A stretch of DNA of 64,000 bases, from assembly GCF_945859685.1 (NCBI RefSeq), contig NC_079147.1, positions 249,974,572 to 250,038,571 of the forward strand, given 5' to 3'. Source of the DNA: Eupeodes corollae (Eukaryota > Arthropoda > Insecta > Diptera > Syrphidae). A program made the translations under genes and the position numbers. Below, piece by piece: positions 9,935 through 21,505 of the stretch (its first letter is position 1; each line of letters opens with the position of its first letter). The notes below the pieces were generated by a model. It saw only the letters and a program-made list of their open reading frames with translations. It was not told the origin of the DNA and ran no database searches.

Positions 9935-11248
9935 AAGAGCAGGCCACCACACAATTGAACCATATGTTAAGATTGGGCGTACTATGGCTGTGGACGTCCA
10001 TAAAATCATCTTCGACTGAAGTCCCCACTTTTTGCCGAAAGTTTTGCTGCAGGCGTAGAAGGCAACACAAGCCTTCTTAACCCGTACTTCAATATTTAAT
10101 TTCCAGTTTAGTTCAGGGTCGAGTATAACTCCCAAATATTTTGAACTGGAAGATAATGATTGGATTTGACCGTTGGGTCGAGGTAGCGTGAAGGGCGGTA
10201 CTTTAGTTTTGGTGGTAAAGAGCAACAGTTCAGTTATACTTTGGTGAACTCCTAGTCCACAACTCGTGGCCCAGTTGCTAACTTTCTTCAAAGCTGACTC
10301 CGTGATTTCACTAATCACAGAGGTGTACTTTCCTGACACCAATAACGAGAATTGTATCCATGACCAGAAGCCATAGAAAAGTCGAAAGGACACCACCCTG
10401 GGGTGTTCCCCTACTCACGTGTTTTGTTGCGATTGTATTGCCTAGAGTGGCTCGAATCTTCCTACCACTGAGCATGGAAATAATCCATTCTTGAATGAAG
10501 TCTTCTACACTGAACTTAACGAGCGATTCTTCTATGGATTCTGTAAGGACGTTGTTAAAAGCACCTTCTATGTCTAGGAAGGTGGCAAGAGTAAATTTTG
10601 TATAATGGATTGTTTGTTCTGCAGTACGCACTACCTCATGGAGGGCAGTGTCCGTAGATTTGCCCTTAAGATAAGCGTGCTGAGAGCTTTATAGAGGTCG
10701 TCCAACTAGTATTTCTCTAATATGGTAATCAAGAATGAGCTCCAAGGTTTTACGCACAAAAGGTGTTAAGCTTATTGGTTTGAAATCGTTCGAGGATTCG
10801 TGACCTCGCCTACCCACTTTCGGGATAAAAACTACCTTGACCTGTCTCCACGACATGGGCACATGTTTGAGAAGCATACATCCTTTGAAAATTTGTTCCA
10901 GCCATCATGCCTGGGGATGGCCCACAAAATATTTTCTCTGGTTATAACGAAATTGACTTGCTCCACATGAGCTACGTTTAGCTCTGTGGTTTCAAGCGAT
11001 TCGGGGTTATCACTCTCGCAACCCAGAAAGTGCTTCTTCATCAGTAGCTCAAGAGATTCGGTTGGAGAGGCTGTCCAGGTTCCATCAGGCTTTTTTAGAA
11101 ATGAAGGATTACAATATTAATTCGATAAAACTTTGCTGAGCCTTGCGGAGTCCTTTATGTCTTCGATTGATTGACGGTATTATCTCTAGCCTTGTCTTTT
11201 GGCTGATGACAGGGCTTGTTTGTAAATTTTAAGAGAGTCTTTATACGG

Positions 11249-12215
11249 TTAGTAAAACTTATGTTTGTTGCAGATATTGAAAATTGACCTCGTCATTTTC
11301 CTAAGACTGGACAGTTCTTCATTCCACCAAGAAGGAAGGGTTTTACGGCTATATTTAACTGGGCAAGAGACTCTAAAAGCTTTACTTATAGTAGTTTCAA
11401 AGGTTTTCACCTTTGATTCAAGGTCTCCTATCGATTCAGTGAGATTCGATAAGTTGCTTAGTTTGGAATTCGCAATTTGACTGAATTTCTTCCAGTCAGT
11501 TCTTTTTTGATTTCTGTAAGGCGGGGGGTTTTTCGACTCGAAATTAATTTTAAAAAAATCCACTTGTGATCCGAAAACGAATTCAAATGGGACACTCTCC
11601 AATTCTCCACTAATAAATTACGGTTGTTTACTAAAGTAACATCAAGCACATCCTCCCATCCATCATAATATTCCGAGCTCGGAAAGACGAAAGTGGGAGT
11701 ATTGCCTCTGTTACAAATGGTCATATTATTTTCAATAATAAAATCAAAAAGTGACTCACCTCATTCATTGATCACAGAACTTCCCCAAAGGGTATGCCGA
11801 CATTTGCGTCGCCTCCGATAAGAAGGTTTGCCTTTTTGATGTTAGGTTCGGTTATGATTTTGCACACCTCCTCCAGAGGTGATGGTGCATTATGGGAAGA
11901 GTAAAAAGAGGCCAACAGCAAACCCTGCGTATTCTTATCTTCAAATCTGACAACTGTCAGATCGGGAGTGCTAAAATTTGGACATAAAAAAAACCTTTTA
12001 AATGTTTCTTAGCTAAAATACAAGTTCTGGGATTACCTTGGTCTTGATCTGCAGTTTTATAAAAGAGGTCGTATTGGTTGTCTTGAAGGCTTCGCACCTT
12101 AAGGCCGTTTATCCACGGTTCTTGGATAACGCCAATGTCGAAGTTTTCCTCACAAAGGAAAACTCTCAGATTATCTGAAGCGCACTTAGGGTGCTTCAGA
12201 TTAATCTGGATGACC
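11249..12215 (-). pseudogene. Endonuclease region of LOA element, unit 1
   Basis: Minus-strand reading in several frames gives IQINLKHPKCASDNLRVFL, then FDIGVIQEPWINGLKVRSL with the catalytic Glu near 12130. ANLLIGGDANVGIPFGE follows near 11800 and SHLNSFSDHKWIFLKL (the SDH motif) near 11580. This order matches the AP-like endonuclease of LOA/R1-type LINEs, which nicks target DNA to prime reverse transcription. Frames change near 11990 and 11765. The open segment 11602-11249 continues as a linker (SCPVKYSRKTLPSWWNEEL) leading to the RT. Confidence 0.8.
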
Positions 12216-12228
12216 TTCAGCGCGTTTT

Positions 12229-13190
12229 TTAATTATTTTTAGTTGCAGAGCTGGGGCCCGGCAACCCGCTGGGGATCTCGACTCCGCTTATAACATCGTC
12301 AACCTCGACTTTGTCGGTGTCTGTTCCCTGACTCTGCAGAATTTTAATGTTGGCATTCCTTATGCCAAAACTGAATTTGTATTCGGCCTTTTCGAGAGCC
12401 CCTAGATTATCCTCGCTAATCCTCAAAAGGTAAGAGGCGGTGGTCTTCTGCGGTACTTGTGCTTTAACTAAAGCCCAATGGGGACCAGCGGATTTTGCCT
12501 CTGAAGACCGCGGATCAGGTTCTGTCCGCTTGGCTTTATGCTCATTGCTCATGAGCGGCAACCAAATGCGAGACTTCGGTTGTCTAGGGATGTCCTTAGC
12601 TGGGATAAGTTTGAGCTTCAAGCCCTCCCAGTCATTGCTAACCTTAGCAATGCTTTCACTAAGGAAATCCCTAGAAAACCTGTCCGCACACTTAATTACC
12701 CAATGCCACCTGAGCATCTCGCCAGAGTCAAAACTATGGTAGGGGCCCTCACTGTTTGTTATAGTGTATGAAAACTCCATCTCAGAGAGCATGCCCTCGA
12801 TAGAGTTCCACACGTTCAGCAGACCTTTGCTGTTTGTGGAGAGCTCATCCACAACTGCTACGTGGAGGTCATCCCTGACAACCCCACTAGTACGCAGTTG
12901 CACTGCTCCAGAAGATGGTGCTTTCACTGGCTTTGTCCAGTCGTCAAGCTTGCTCTTTTCTGAGACGTGCAGATCTCCACCTGAGATCTGTTTCGCTTAA
13001 CGGCCTTTTCTCGACTGGCCAGAAGATTGTTGTATTCATCAACAACCTTCTGGTACCTTATTTTATCTTGGGTGTCCCTCTCATGAATCACTCTGGTCTC
13101 TTCATTTTTGGCAATCTTGGCAAGAATGTGAGAGGCCGTTTTGAAGCGCTTCCTGAGAAGAGCATCTTCCGATGGTTTTTTGGTTCCTCA
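12229..13190 (-). pseudogene. ORF1 (gag-like, DUF4780-type) of LOA element, unit 1
   Basis: The N-terminal part (about 13170-13000) reads EDALLRKRFKTASHILAKIA and VVDEYNNLLASREKAVKRN, a charged helical segment. A frameshift near 12990 leads to a 232-codon open frame at 12927-12229. It contains LHVAVVDELSTNSKGLLNVW, IKCADRFSRDFLSESIAKVS, WEGLKLKLIPAKDIPR and FSFGIRNANIKIL. This layout resembles, by recall only, the DUF4780-type region of LOA-clade ORF1 proteins, which bind element RNA. No CCHC knuckle is seen. It ends just before the endonuclease region. Confidence 0.65.
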
Positions 13191-13409
13191 AGTTGTACTG
13201 TTACTGCTTATGCCAAGAAATGAGGCCCTCAACTTTTTAAAAAACGGGCCATTTATTAAATTTTCAATTTGTTTTGCCTTCTTGTTATGAAAAATGTTAT
13301 TTTTGTATATTTATCTGCTTAAATAGTCCCATTAGTTCCTTTTTTAAAATTAAACAACAATCCTGGCTATGTCTTGCCTTGGCCTGTATAGAAGATCGTT
13401 TGTACGGGT

Positions 13410-13958
13410 TTAATTATAGGTGGGCCATATCGTCCTAGATATAATGCAGTTAGGTAAATTGCTCCACCTTTGGTTTGATTCAGTTTGGTAGATAGAAAAG
13501 ATTTTACCCTTCATAGCACCAAGAGGAATGTTAACCATTTCCGCAAGTGAGTTATGAAGGGCCGATTCTTGCCTGGCTAGCTCGTCAGCCCCTTCATTTC
13601 CCACGATACCACTATGGCCCGGAACCCAGATCAGGGTGACACCGAGGTTAGTATTCAGGTTCGCAAGCTCATCACGACATTGCTGGACCAATTTAGATGA
13701 GGATATGTCCGAGTTAATGGCTTTGACAGCTGCCTGACTGTCTGTAAAGGTAGCCGCATTTCGGTTTTGGTTTGGGTTTTGTTTAAGTATCTTACATGCC
13801 TCCCTTATTGCCAGCAGTACAGCCTGAAAAACGCTAGCAAAGTCAGGAATCCTAAAGGATTTGGCTACATTTAGGGACTCAGAAAAGATCCCAGAACCAA
13901 CTCCGCACTCCATCTTTGAGCCGTCAGTAAAGGTGGTTGTGTCGAAACCTATCGACAC
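13410..13958 (-). pseudogene. RNase H domain of LOA element, unit 2
   Basis: Translation is identical to the unit 1 RNase H, including the loss of the catalytic Glu (FQAV in place of FQAE) and the stop after IWPTYN. The remaining acidic residues (FTDGSK, FTDSQA, GADELA) are present. Confidence 0.85.
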
Positions 13959-13998
13959 GATGTCATCCTCCCAATCTTCTCTCGATGGGAAAATAACC

Positions 13999-15718
13999 TT
14001 AACCCTTTCTAAGGTTCAAAGTAGAAGTGCAGTAGTCAGTGTCTACCGAGATAATATCTGAGGGAATCAATTTCGTAGTGTTGCTGTGACCATAAGGTTT
14101 TGACAACCAGCTATTTGATTCCTTCAGCCTAATAGAGCTGCAGGAAACTATGTATTCAATAAAAAGGTCGATTGGTAGAAGATCCAAAATAACGTTTAAG
14201 GCGTCCGTTGGGCAAGTACGCATGGCCCCTGTGGTGCCCACGCAAGCAGTTCTCTGAACCTTCTTTAGCTTATTAATATTATAGGCTTTACTAAGAGCAG
14301 GTAGTACCCGTGGCATGATGGTTAGTGCGTTGGACTGTCATGCAAGGGGTCTTGGGTTCAATCCCTGCCTGTGCCACCTTAATTTAAAGAAAATAATTTT
14401 CGCGGGTACTGCCTCTTGCGAGGAATTGACAAATCCTTCAAGAGTAATTCTTGTCATGAAAAAGTGCTTTCTTAAACTAGCCGTTCGGATTCGGTCTAAA
14501 ATTGTAGGTCCCTTCCATTCCTGACAACAGTACTTGCACAGGAATGGTTGAGAGTTGTAAGTCACTAGGCCCTGGTTCACAACGGACTGTTGCGCCACCC
14601 CATTTGATTTGAAGAGCAGGCCACCACACAATTGAACCATATGTTAAGATTGGGCGTACTATGGCTGTGGACGTCCATAAAATCATCTTCGACTGAAGTC
14701 CCCACTTTTTGCCGAAAGTTTTGCTGCAGGCGTAGAAGGCAACACAAGCCTTCTTAACCCGTACTTCAATATTTAATTTCCAGTTTAGTTCAGGGTCGAG
14801 TATAACTCCCAAATATTTTGAACTGGAAGATAATGATTGGATTTGACCGTTGGGTCGAGGTAGCGTGAAGGGCGGTACTTTAGTTTTGGTGGTAAAGAGC
14901 AACAGTTCAGTTATACTTTGGTGAACTCCTAGTCCACAACTCGTGGCCCAGTTGCTAACTTTCTTCAAAGCTGACTCCGTGATTTCACTAATCACAGAGG
15001 TGTACTTTCCTGACACCAATAACGAGAATTGTATCCATGACCAGAAGCCATAGAAAAGTCGAAAGGACACCACCCTGGGGTGTTCCCCTACTCACGTGTT
15101 TTGTTGCGATTGTATTGCCTAGAGTGGCTCGAATCTTCCTACCACTGAGCATGGAAATAATCCATTCTTGAATGAAGTCTTCTACACTGAACTTAACGAG
15201 CGATTCTTCTATGGATTCTGTAAGGACGTTGTTAAAAGCACCTTCTATGTCTAGGAAGGTGGCAAGAGTAAATTTTGTATAATGGATTGTTTGTTCTGCA
15301 GTACGCACTACCTCATGGAGGGCAGTGTCCGTAGATTTGCCCTTAAGATAAGCGTGCTGAGAGCTTTATAGAGGTCGTCCAACTAGTATTTCTCTAATAT
15401 GGTAATCAAGAATGAGCTCCAAGGTTTTACGCACAAAAGGTGTTAAGCTTATTGGTTTGAAATCGTTCGAGGATTCGTGACCTCGCCTACCCACTTTCGG
15501 GATAAAAACTACCTTGACCTGTCTCCACGACATGGGCACATGTTTGAGAAGCATACATCCTTTGAAAATTTGTTCCAGCCATCATGCCTGGGGATGGCCC
15601 ACAAAATATTTTCTCTGGTTATAACGAAATTGACTTGCTCCACATGAGCTACGTTTAGCTCTGTGGTTTCAAGCGATTCGGGGTTATCACTCTCGCAACC
15701 CAGAAAGTGCTTCTTCAT
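13999..15718 (-). pseudogene. Reverse transcriptase of LOA element, unit 2 (SINE-interrupted)
   Basis: It carries the same blocks, stop, YADD deletion and SINE interruption as unit 1. The shared deletion in the palm shows the two units descend from one already defective copy. Confidence 0.85.
14302..14611 (+). mobile_element. tRNA-derived SINE nested in the LOA RT (unit 2)
   Basis: Duplicate of the SINE at 9625-9934, with the same AAGAGCAGG target-site duplication at 14293-14301 and 14612-14620. The tRNA-like head is at 14310-14378 and the B box at 14355-14365. It was copied together with its host element and is not an independent insertion. Confidence 0.92.
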
Positions 15719-15925
15719 CAGTAGCTCAAGAGATTCGGTTGGAGAGGCTGTCCAGGTTCCATCAGGCTTTTTTAGAAATGAAGGATTACAATATTAATTC
15801 GATAAAACTTTGCTGAGCCTTGCGGAGTCCTTTATGTCTTCGATTGATTGACGGTATTATCTCTAGCCTTGTCTTTTGGCTGATGACAGGGCTTGTTTGT
15901 AAATTTTAAGAGAGTCTTTATACGG

Positions 15926-16892
15926 TTAGTAAAACTTATGTTTGTTGCAGATATTGAAAATTGACCTCGTCATTTTCCTAAGACTGGACAGTTCTTCATT
16001 CCACCAAGAAGGAAGGGTTTTACGGCTATATTTAACTGGGCAAGAGACTCTAAAAGCTTTACTTATAGTAGTTTCAAAGGTTTTCACCTTTGATTCAAGG
16101 TCTCCTATCGATTCAGTGAGATTCGATAAGTTGCTTAGTTTGGAATTCGCAATTTGACTGAATTTCTTCCAGTCAGTTCTTTTTTGATTTCTGTAAGGCG
16201 GGGGGTTTTTCGACTCGAAATTAATTTTAAAAAAATCCACTTGTGATCCGAAAACGAATTCAAATGGGACACTCTCCAATTCTCCACTAATAAATTACGG
16301 TTGTTTACTAAAGTAACATCAAGCACATCCTCCCATCCATCATAATATTCCGAGCTCGGAAAGACGAAAGTGGGAGTATTGCCTCTGTTACAAATGGTCA
16401 TATTATTTTCAATAATAAAATCAAAAAGTGACTCACCTCATTCATTGATCACAGAACTTCCCCAAAGGGTATGCCGACATTTGCGTCGCCTCCGATAAGA
16501 AGGTTTGCCTTTTTGATGTTAGGTTCGGTTATGATTTTGCACACCTCCTCCAGAGGTGATGGTGCATTATGGGAAGAGTAAAAAGAGGCCAACAGCAAAC
16601 CCTGCGTATTCTTATCTTCAAATCTGACAACTGTCAGATCGGGAGTGCTAAAATTTGGACATAAAAAAAACCTTTTAAATGTTTCTTAGCTAAAATACAA
16701 GTTCTGGGATTACCTTGGTCTTGATCTGCAGTTTTATAAAAGAGGTCGTATTGGTTGTCTTGAAGGCTTCGCACCTTAAGGCCGTTTATCCACGGTTCTT
16801 GGATAACGCCAATGTCGAAGTTTTCCTCACAAAGGAAAACTCTCAGATTATCTGAAGCGCACTTAGGGTGCTTCAGATTAATCTGGATGACC
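15926..16892 (-). pseudogene. Endonuclease region of LOA element, unit 2
   Basis: Same as the unit 1 endonuclease at +4677: QEPWINGLK, GGDANVG and SFSDHKW motifs in shifted frames, followed by the linker towards the RT. Confidence 0.8.
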
Positions 16893-16905
16893 TTCAGCGC
16901 GTTTT

Positions 16906-17867
16906 TTAATTATTTTTAGTTGCAGAGCTGGGGCCCGGCAACCCGCTGGGGATCTCGACTCCGCTTATAACATCGTCAACCTCGACTTTGTCGGTGTCTG
17001 TTCCCTGACTCTGCAGAATTTTAATGTTGGCATTCCTTATGCCAAAACTGAATTTGTATTCGGCCTTTTCGAGAGCCCCTAGATTATCCTCGCTAATCCT
17101 CAAAAGGTAAGAGGCGGTGGTCTTCTGCGGTACTTGTGCTTTAACTAAAGCCCAATGGGGACCAGCGGATTTTGCCTCTGAAGACCGCGGATCAGGTTCT
17201 GTCCGCTTGGCTTTATGCTCATTGCTCATGAGCGGCAACCAAATGCGAGACTTCGGTTGTCTAGGGATGTCCTTAGCTGGGATAAGTTTGAGCTTCAAGC
17301 CCTCCCAGTCATTGCTAACCTTAGCAATGCTTTCACTAAGGAAATCCCTAGAAAACCTGTCCGCACACTTAATTACCCAATGCCACCTGAGCATCTCGCC
17401 AGAGTCAAAACTATGGTAGGGGCCCTCACTGTTTGTTATAGTGTATGAAAACTCCATCTCAGAGAGCATGCCCTCGATAGAGTTCCACACGTTCAGCAGA
17501 CCTTTGCTGTTTGTGGAGAGCTCATCCACAACTGCTACGTGGAGGTCATCCCTGACAACCCCACTAGTACGCAGTTGCACTGCTCCAGAAGATGGTGCTT
17601 TCACTGGCTTTGTCCAGTCGTCAAGCTTGCTCTTTTCTGAGACGTGCAGATCTCCACCTGAGATCTGTTTCGCTTAACGGCCTTTTCTCGACTGGCCAGA
17701 AGATTGTTGTATTCATCAACAACCTTCTGGTACCTTATTTTATCTTGGGTGTCCCTCTCATGAATCACTCTGGTCTCTTCATTTTTGGCAATCTTGGCAA
17801 GAATGTGAGAGGCCGTTTTGAAGCGCTTCCTGAGAAGAGCATCTTCCGATGGTTTTTTGGTTCCTCA
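16906..17867 (-). pseudogene. ORF1 (gag-like) of LOA element, unit 2
   Basis: Same as unit 1 ORF1 at +4677. The 232-codon open frame is 17604-16906, and a shifted upstream part extends to about 17867. Confidence 0.65.
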
Positions 17868-18031
17868 AGTTGTACTGTTACTGCTTATGCCAAGAAATGA
17901 GGCCCTCAACTTTTTAAAAAACGGGCCATTTATTAAATTTTCAATTTGTTTTGCCTTCTTGTTATGAAAAATGTTATTTTTGTATATTTATCTGCTTAAA
18001 TAGTCCCATTAGTTCCTTTTTTAAAATTAAA

Positions 18032-20224
18032 TTAATAAAATAATTATCAATTACCAAATTGAATCAGCAATACAACAATTAATATAACTTTTCACGCATA
18101 AGATGATATGAATTTATAGACTGCGGTTTAAATAACTTTATAATGAATATTGGAACTTAATTAACCCAGCACACACATCGTTGGTTGACTTAATCAATGC
18201 AATCAATTAAACTTAATAAATTCGACAAAGAGAAAATCAATTATAAAAGGATATTTAGGTTTATAAACACAGTCAGGACAATTACAATACAACGGTGGTT
18301 AAATTGGTTAGTTTTAGGTCATGTGCATGTCATATCTTTATATTTCTTATCTTGGCTTTCCACACGAGTATACTTTAAAGATTTAAATTAAATATTGTGA
18401 ATTAAAGCAATTATTCATCCTGATACAAGGCCCTTAAAGCAGAAAAGAATTACAAAAAAAGTAACTTCAAATACAAAAATCCTTACACCAACCCACTGAA
18501 CTGAATCCATTTGTATTGAAGATACCTCGATATAATATTGCATGTTGACCAAGGACTTCCTTGGAATGGATGGAAGCCAATTGGCCGTGATTACATGATC
18601 GATTTTCATTACAAAAGCCAAATTGAATCTTTCCCCCTATCGCTCTCAAAGAAATGATTTTCAACCTTAATTCAACTGATAAGCCCATTCTTGCATGAAA
18701 ATGACCATGAAATTCCTTTTGCTTCTAATCCTAACTCGCCTGAGGCCATCACAACTGATGGCCTTATAACCTCAATATATAACTTTGAAGTATAGAATAA
18801 TGTTTGAAAGTACGGGATGTGGGCTTTGTATACAAGTACCTTTATATATAACTGCACCTACATACAATATACTATATCTCGTATCAATTAGATGAACGTT
18901 CATATATATGACGAGGACGAGGACGCTGATGTGTGAGCTTGAGCCTGGAGTCTGTGGTATTGACCGATGGATATTAAATTTCTTAGAAGGAATTTCCCTT
19001 GGGCGCCTTTATTTGTTAGGGCGAAGAAAAAGGGAAGGTGGTGTTTGACCACACAAGCCACTCTCAGGAACATACTCCGATATAGGGTTCCTATAGAATT
19101 AGGAGTAGGACGAAGGATTCTGTTCTAGATCTAATAATATATTTATTGATTGGTATCCGGGGGACTATCATAATGGAATATATTCTCAAAGTGTTTAGGT
19201 TAGTTGTGTATGTGTTTATATGTATGTAGATGTATAGAAATTAATATTGTGTCCATTTATTATCGTTCTTTAAGTTGAAGCTGTGAAAAAAAAATTATTT
19301 TTCGTGTCAAAAAAAGTCTTGAACGGTGTTAACAATGGACTATTTTTAGTCGGATCATTTTGACGTCCCATAAAAATTGTATCAGATATTTTAAGTAATT
19401 TTTAAATAATTTTTAATTTAAGGAAAGGTTGAGATGAAATTTTGAAATTTAAAAAGTGTACAATGTTTAGTTTTGGAACATTGATAAAGCTTTTTCAACT
19501 TGTTCTATAGTATTTAACTCGTTGGATCTAAAATAGTCCATGAACCTATAAACAGCAGAATCGAAGTTCTATATTGATGCTAATATTAAGGAATTTGTTT
19601 GTTCTGATTAAGTTTTCTTTTTCAAGATGAAAACAGAAATCCAGCTTTAGTATTTTGGTTAATAAATCGTCTGGTTATTACCTTTATATTAAATGGATTT
19701 AGTTTTGACCATTTTTGAAAGTCTGGCACGAGTTCATATATTTCTATAATCTGAATTTAATAATTTAATAACTTTACACCGTTCAAACGATGAACACAAA
19801 ATCAGCCAGATTCTGGTATTTTGTAGTGGATGCGCACACACCTTAAATAAGCATTCATATTTTAAAGCTCAATGTTATCTATCGAAATCTAAAGCTCAAT
19901 GTCATCCAACAAAATCTAAAGCTCAAATCTAAGTAAACCATTTAAAAACTCAGAATGCAGACATTTTGCATTTCCGTTTTTCTCTCGGCCTTTTCGATCG
20001 TATCTTTCATCCGAGTCGGTAGAACAGGAGCAGGACACAAAAGAAACTACCTTGTGCTGTGCAAAGAATAACTCCTCCATAAAATAATATAATAAATAAA
20101 GTTTCATTTTATTTTGTAAAGATTAAAAGTTAGTTCTTTCATTGTGGTCCCGAGAACCACGTTCGAGGAACAACAATTTCTTTTCAATGTGCTAAATATA
20201 AATACACTTAGTGTTACATGAATT
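18032..20224. other. AT-rich non-coding stretch
   Basis: No convincing gene. Minus-strand frames near 18415-18690 include a lectin-like phrase (QLASIHSKE), but the surrounding domain cannot be built. A GACGAGGACGAGGACG tract lies near 18912. The region could be intron or intergenic host DNA. Confidence 0.5.
19863..19930 (+). repeat. Short tandem repeat, 27-bp period
   Basis: Three starts of TAAAGCTCAA occur at 19863, 19890 and 19917, giving a 27-bp period over about 2.5 units. The middle unit differs slightly from the first. Confidence 0.85.
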
Positions 20225-20229
20225 GGGAC

Positions 20230-21505
20230 AACTTTTTTTCGTTTTTTATTTAAAAAACTCTTAGGTTTTTTGGAAAAAACAAAATGTGCAATGAATGAGG
20301 TATTAAGTTCGTATTGCGAAAAAATAGCTTGGGTTAAGTCCATAAATACAAGGCTTTTGACGGTTTTTCAGAAGAAGGTCATAAAAAGTACCTGTTTATT
20401 TTGTGGTACATCAACAGGAACAATATCATAAACTTGCAAGACCTTTAAACCAAAAAAAAAATAACAAAAAATCTTATGGTTTACGTAAATGCTGGTTTTA
20501 TTGAATGGAATAAAATAATTTTTACTAATGTCCTCCTTCGTAGACTTCTCTTGATTTCCAAACATTTTCCATGAAGCCATGGTAAAAGGTTCAAATTTTG
20601 ACGCTGAATCCAAGCTTTTGTTGTTCGTGCGATATGTATTGGTGCATTATTTTGTTGGAAAGTCCATCGTTGTCCACCAAAAAATTCAGAAAACTGCTCG
20701 TTCCAGAAATGATTTGTAAGTGATTGCCATCATTCTAGATCTTTGAAAATCCAGCTCCATGGACCCGTACTAGGTAATTGCTCCCCATTCCATTACAACA
20801 CCACCTTTGCTGTGTATTTTTCCAAGAAAGAATTCTTCTTTCCTTAAATCATGGAAATAGCAGCTATATCCATAAGACCCGTCCAAATTAATTTTTTTTC
20901 ATCGGAAAATACGACGGTATGCCTAGCTCGATTCTACCTAATATAATTCGTTTCAAAATTAAGGCGTTGACTCATGTGTGCACTATTCATATTAATTTTC
21001 TTAATATGTTGGTGTCGTATATACTCACCCGAGCAACAGTCGATCGACTAGCATTTACCCCAGCTTATGCTTTGATTATACTAATGGAAAAACATGAATT
21101 TGGAGCAGCACTCACTATTGCCTTTTCTGAAATAATGTGGCTTTCTTGACTTTTCCTTTTTGGTTTGAACTCCTTCTAATTTTGGTAGCTATAAAACAGA
21201 TTGCTTAGCCGAGATCCCAGTAAGCATGAATTTGGCCTTTTTACTCCTTGGATAGACCCTTACCTCTCAATTTTATCAAATTACAAATATTACTAAGCTT
21301 CCAAACAACCGGAGTATAGTTTTATCTGATTTTAAACACGTTAATAGGTAAATTTTGATCTAGTCCCTAATCATGTGACTAAAAAAACAGGTACTTTTTA
21401 TGACCTTATTCGGAACAACCGTCATAAGACTTGAATTTATGAACTTAATCCAAAAAATGTTTGTGTTTTTTTCCAAAAACCTAAGGTTTTGAAAAAATTA
21501 AATTA
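20230..21505 (-). mobile_element. Tc1-like DNA transposon with long inverted repeats
   Basis: The inner inverted-repeat segment is clear: at 20350-20394 TTTTGACGG..GAAGAAGGTC and ATAAAAAGTACCTGTTT, and on the complement of 21385-21430 TTATGACGG..GAATAAGGTC and ATAAAAAGTACCTGTTT. Similarity continues outward (TTAAGTCCATAAATACAAG against TTAAGTTCATAAATTCAAG, then CTTAGGTTTTTTGG against CTTAGGTTTTTGG). Each repeat is therefore about 100 bp or more, and the left one carries an extra 40-50 bp. Between them the minus strand encodes Tc1-like transposase scraps. No TA duplication could be fixed. Confidence 0.75.
20640..20930 (-). pseudogene. Tc1-like transposase remnant
   Basis: Minus-strand translation gives VVFSDEKKINLDGSYGYSC, FHDLRKEEFFLGKIHSKGG, VVMEWGAIT and MAITYKSFLE. 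These correspond to the Tc1 catalytic core: FSDEKKFNLDGP with the first Asp, then the GGGSVMVWGA block, then the YIEVL-type segment. The second Asp (QQDNA) block, the C-terminal Glu or Asp and the N-terminal helix-turn-helix are not readable, and stops are frequent. It is inactive. Confidence 0.75.

Larger units (their letters stand above)
9322..11041 (-). pseudogene. Reverse transcriptase of LOA element, unit 1 (SINE-interrupted)
   Basis: From high to low coordinate, 11041-10900 has VITRENILWAI, after which the usual GPDG block is missing. The segment 10877-10311 has VPMSWRQVKVVFIPKVGR, DFKPISLTPFVRKTLE, a stop after VGRPL, SSQHAYLKGKSTDTAL, ATFLDIEGAFNNV and SRGTPQGGVL. It then reads FLWLLVMDTIL and jumps directly to VSGKYTSVISE in another frame (10396-9944), so the YADD catalytic box has been deleted. 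The thumb continues with KYLGVILDPELNWK, FGKKWGLQSKMIL and IVRPILTYGSIVWWPAL. It is then split by the SINE at 9934-9625 and resumes as NINKLKKVQRTACVGTTGAMRT to 9322. It is inactive. Confidence 0.85.
8678..13354 (-). mobile_element. LOA/Bilbo-like non-LTR retrotransposon, unit 1
   Basis: On the minus strand the order is a short 5' region (13354-13200), ORF1 (about 13190-12229), endonuclease (about 12215-11249), RT (11041-9322, interrupted by a SINE) and RNase H (9281-8733). Carriage of RNase H together with the IQEPWI-type endonuclease and the YGSIVWW thumb motif suggests the LOA clade. The unit ends at 8678 inside the C-terminal coding region, before the usual VLTGH motif and zinc knuckle, so the element lacks its true 3' end. 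Several frameshifts make it non-autonomous. Confidence 0.85.
8678..18031 (-). repeat. Direct tandem duplication, two 4,677-bp units
   Basis: Units 8678-13354 and 13355-18031 abut with no spacer. Every open frame in unit 1 recurs with identical translation at +4677 in unit 2, and I found no base difference in the stretches compared. The left break (CTACCG/CAACAATCC), the internal junction (ATTAAA/CAACAATCC) and the right break (ATTAAA/TTAATAAA) share no obvious microhomology. Both units include the same nested SINE and the same disabling lesions. A recent DNA-level tandem duplication or an assembly duplication would explain this. Two separate retrotranspositions would not. Confidence 0.95.
13355..18031 (-). 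mobile_element. LOA/Bilbo-like non-LTR retrotransposon, unit 2
   Basis: This is the second unit of the tandem pair, offset +4677 and with the same domain order and lesions as unit 1. Its 5' side is followed at 18032 by TTAATAAAATAATTATC, which is unrelated to the 3' side of either unit. No target-site duplication brackets the pair. The left flank is a LINE fragment and the right flank is AT-rich non-coding DNA. Confidence 0.85.

Noticed and set aside
18467..18688. Minus-strand phrase QLASIHSKE resembling a C-type lectin domain
   Set aside because: The rest of the lectin fold (the WIGL, EPN and WND-type motifs and paired cysteines) cannot be found on either side in any frame.
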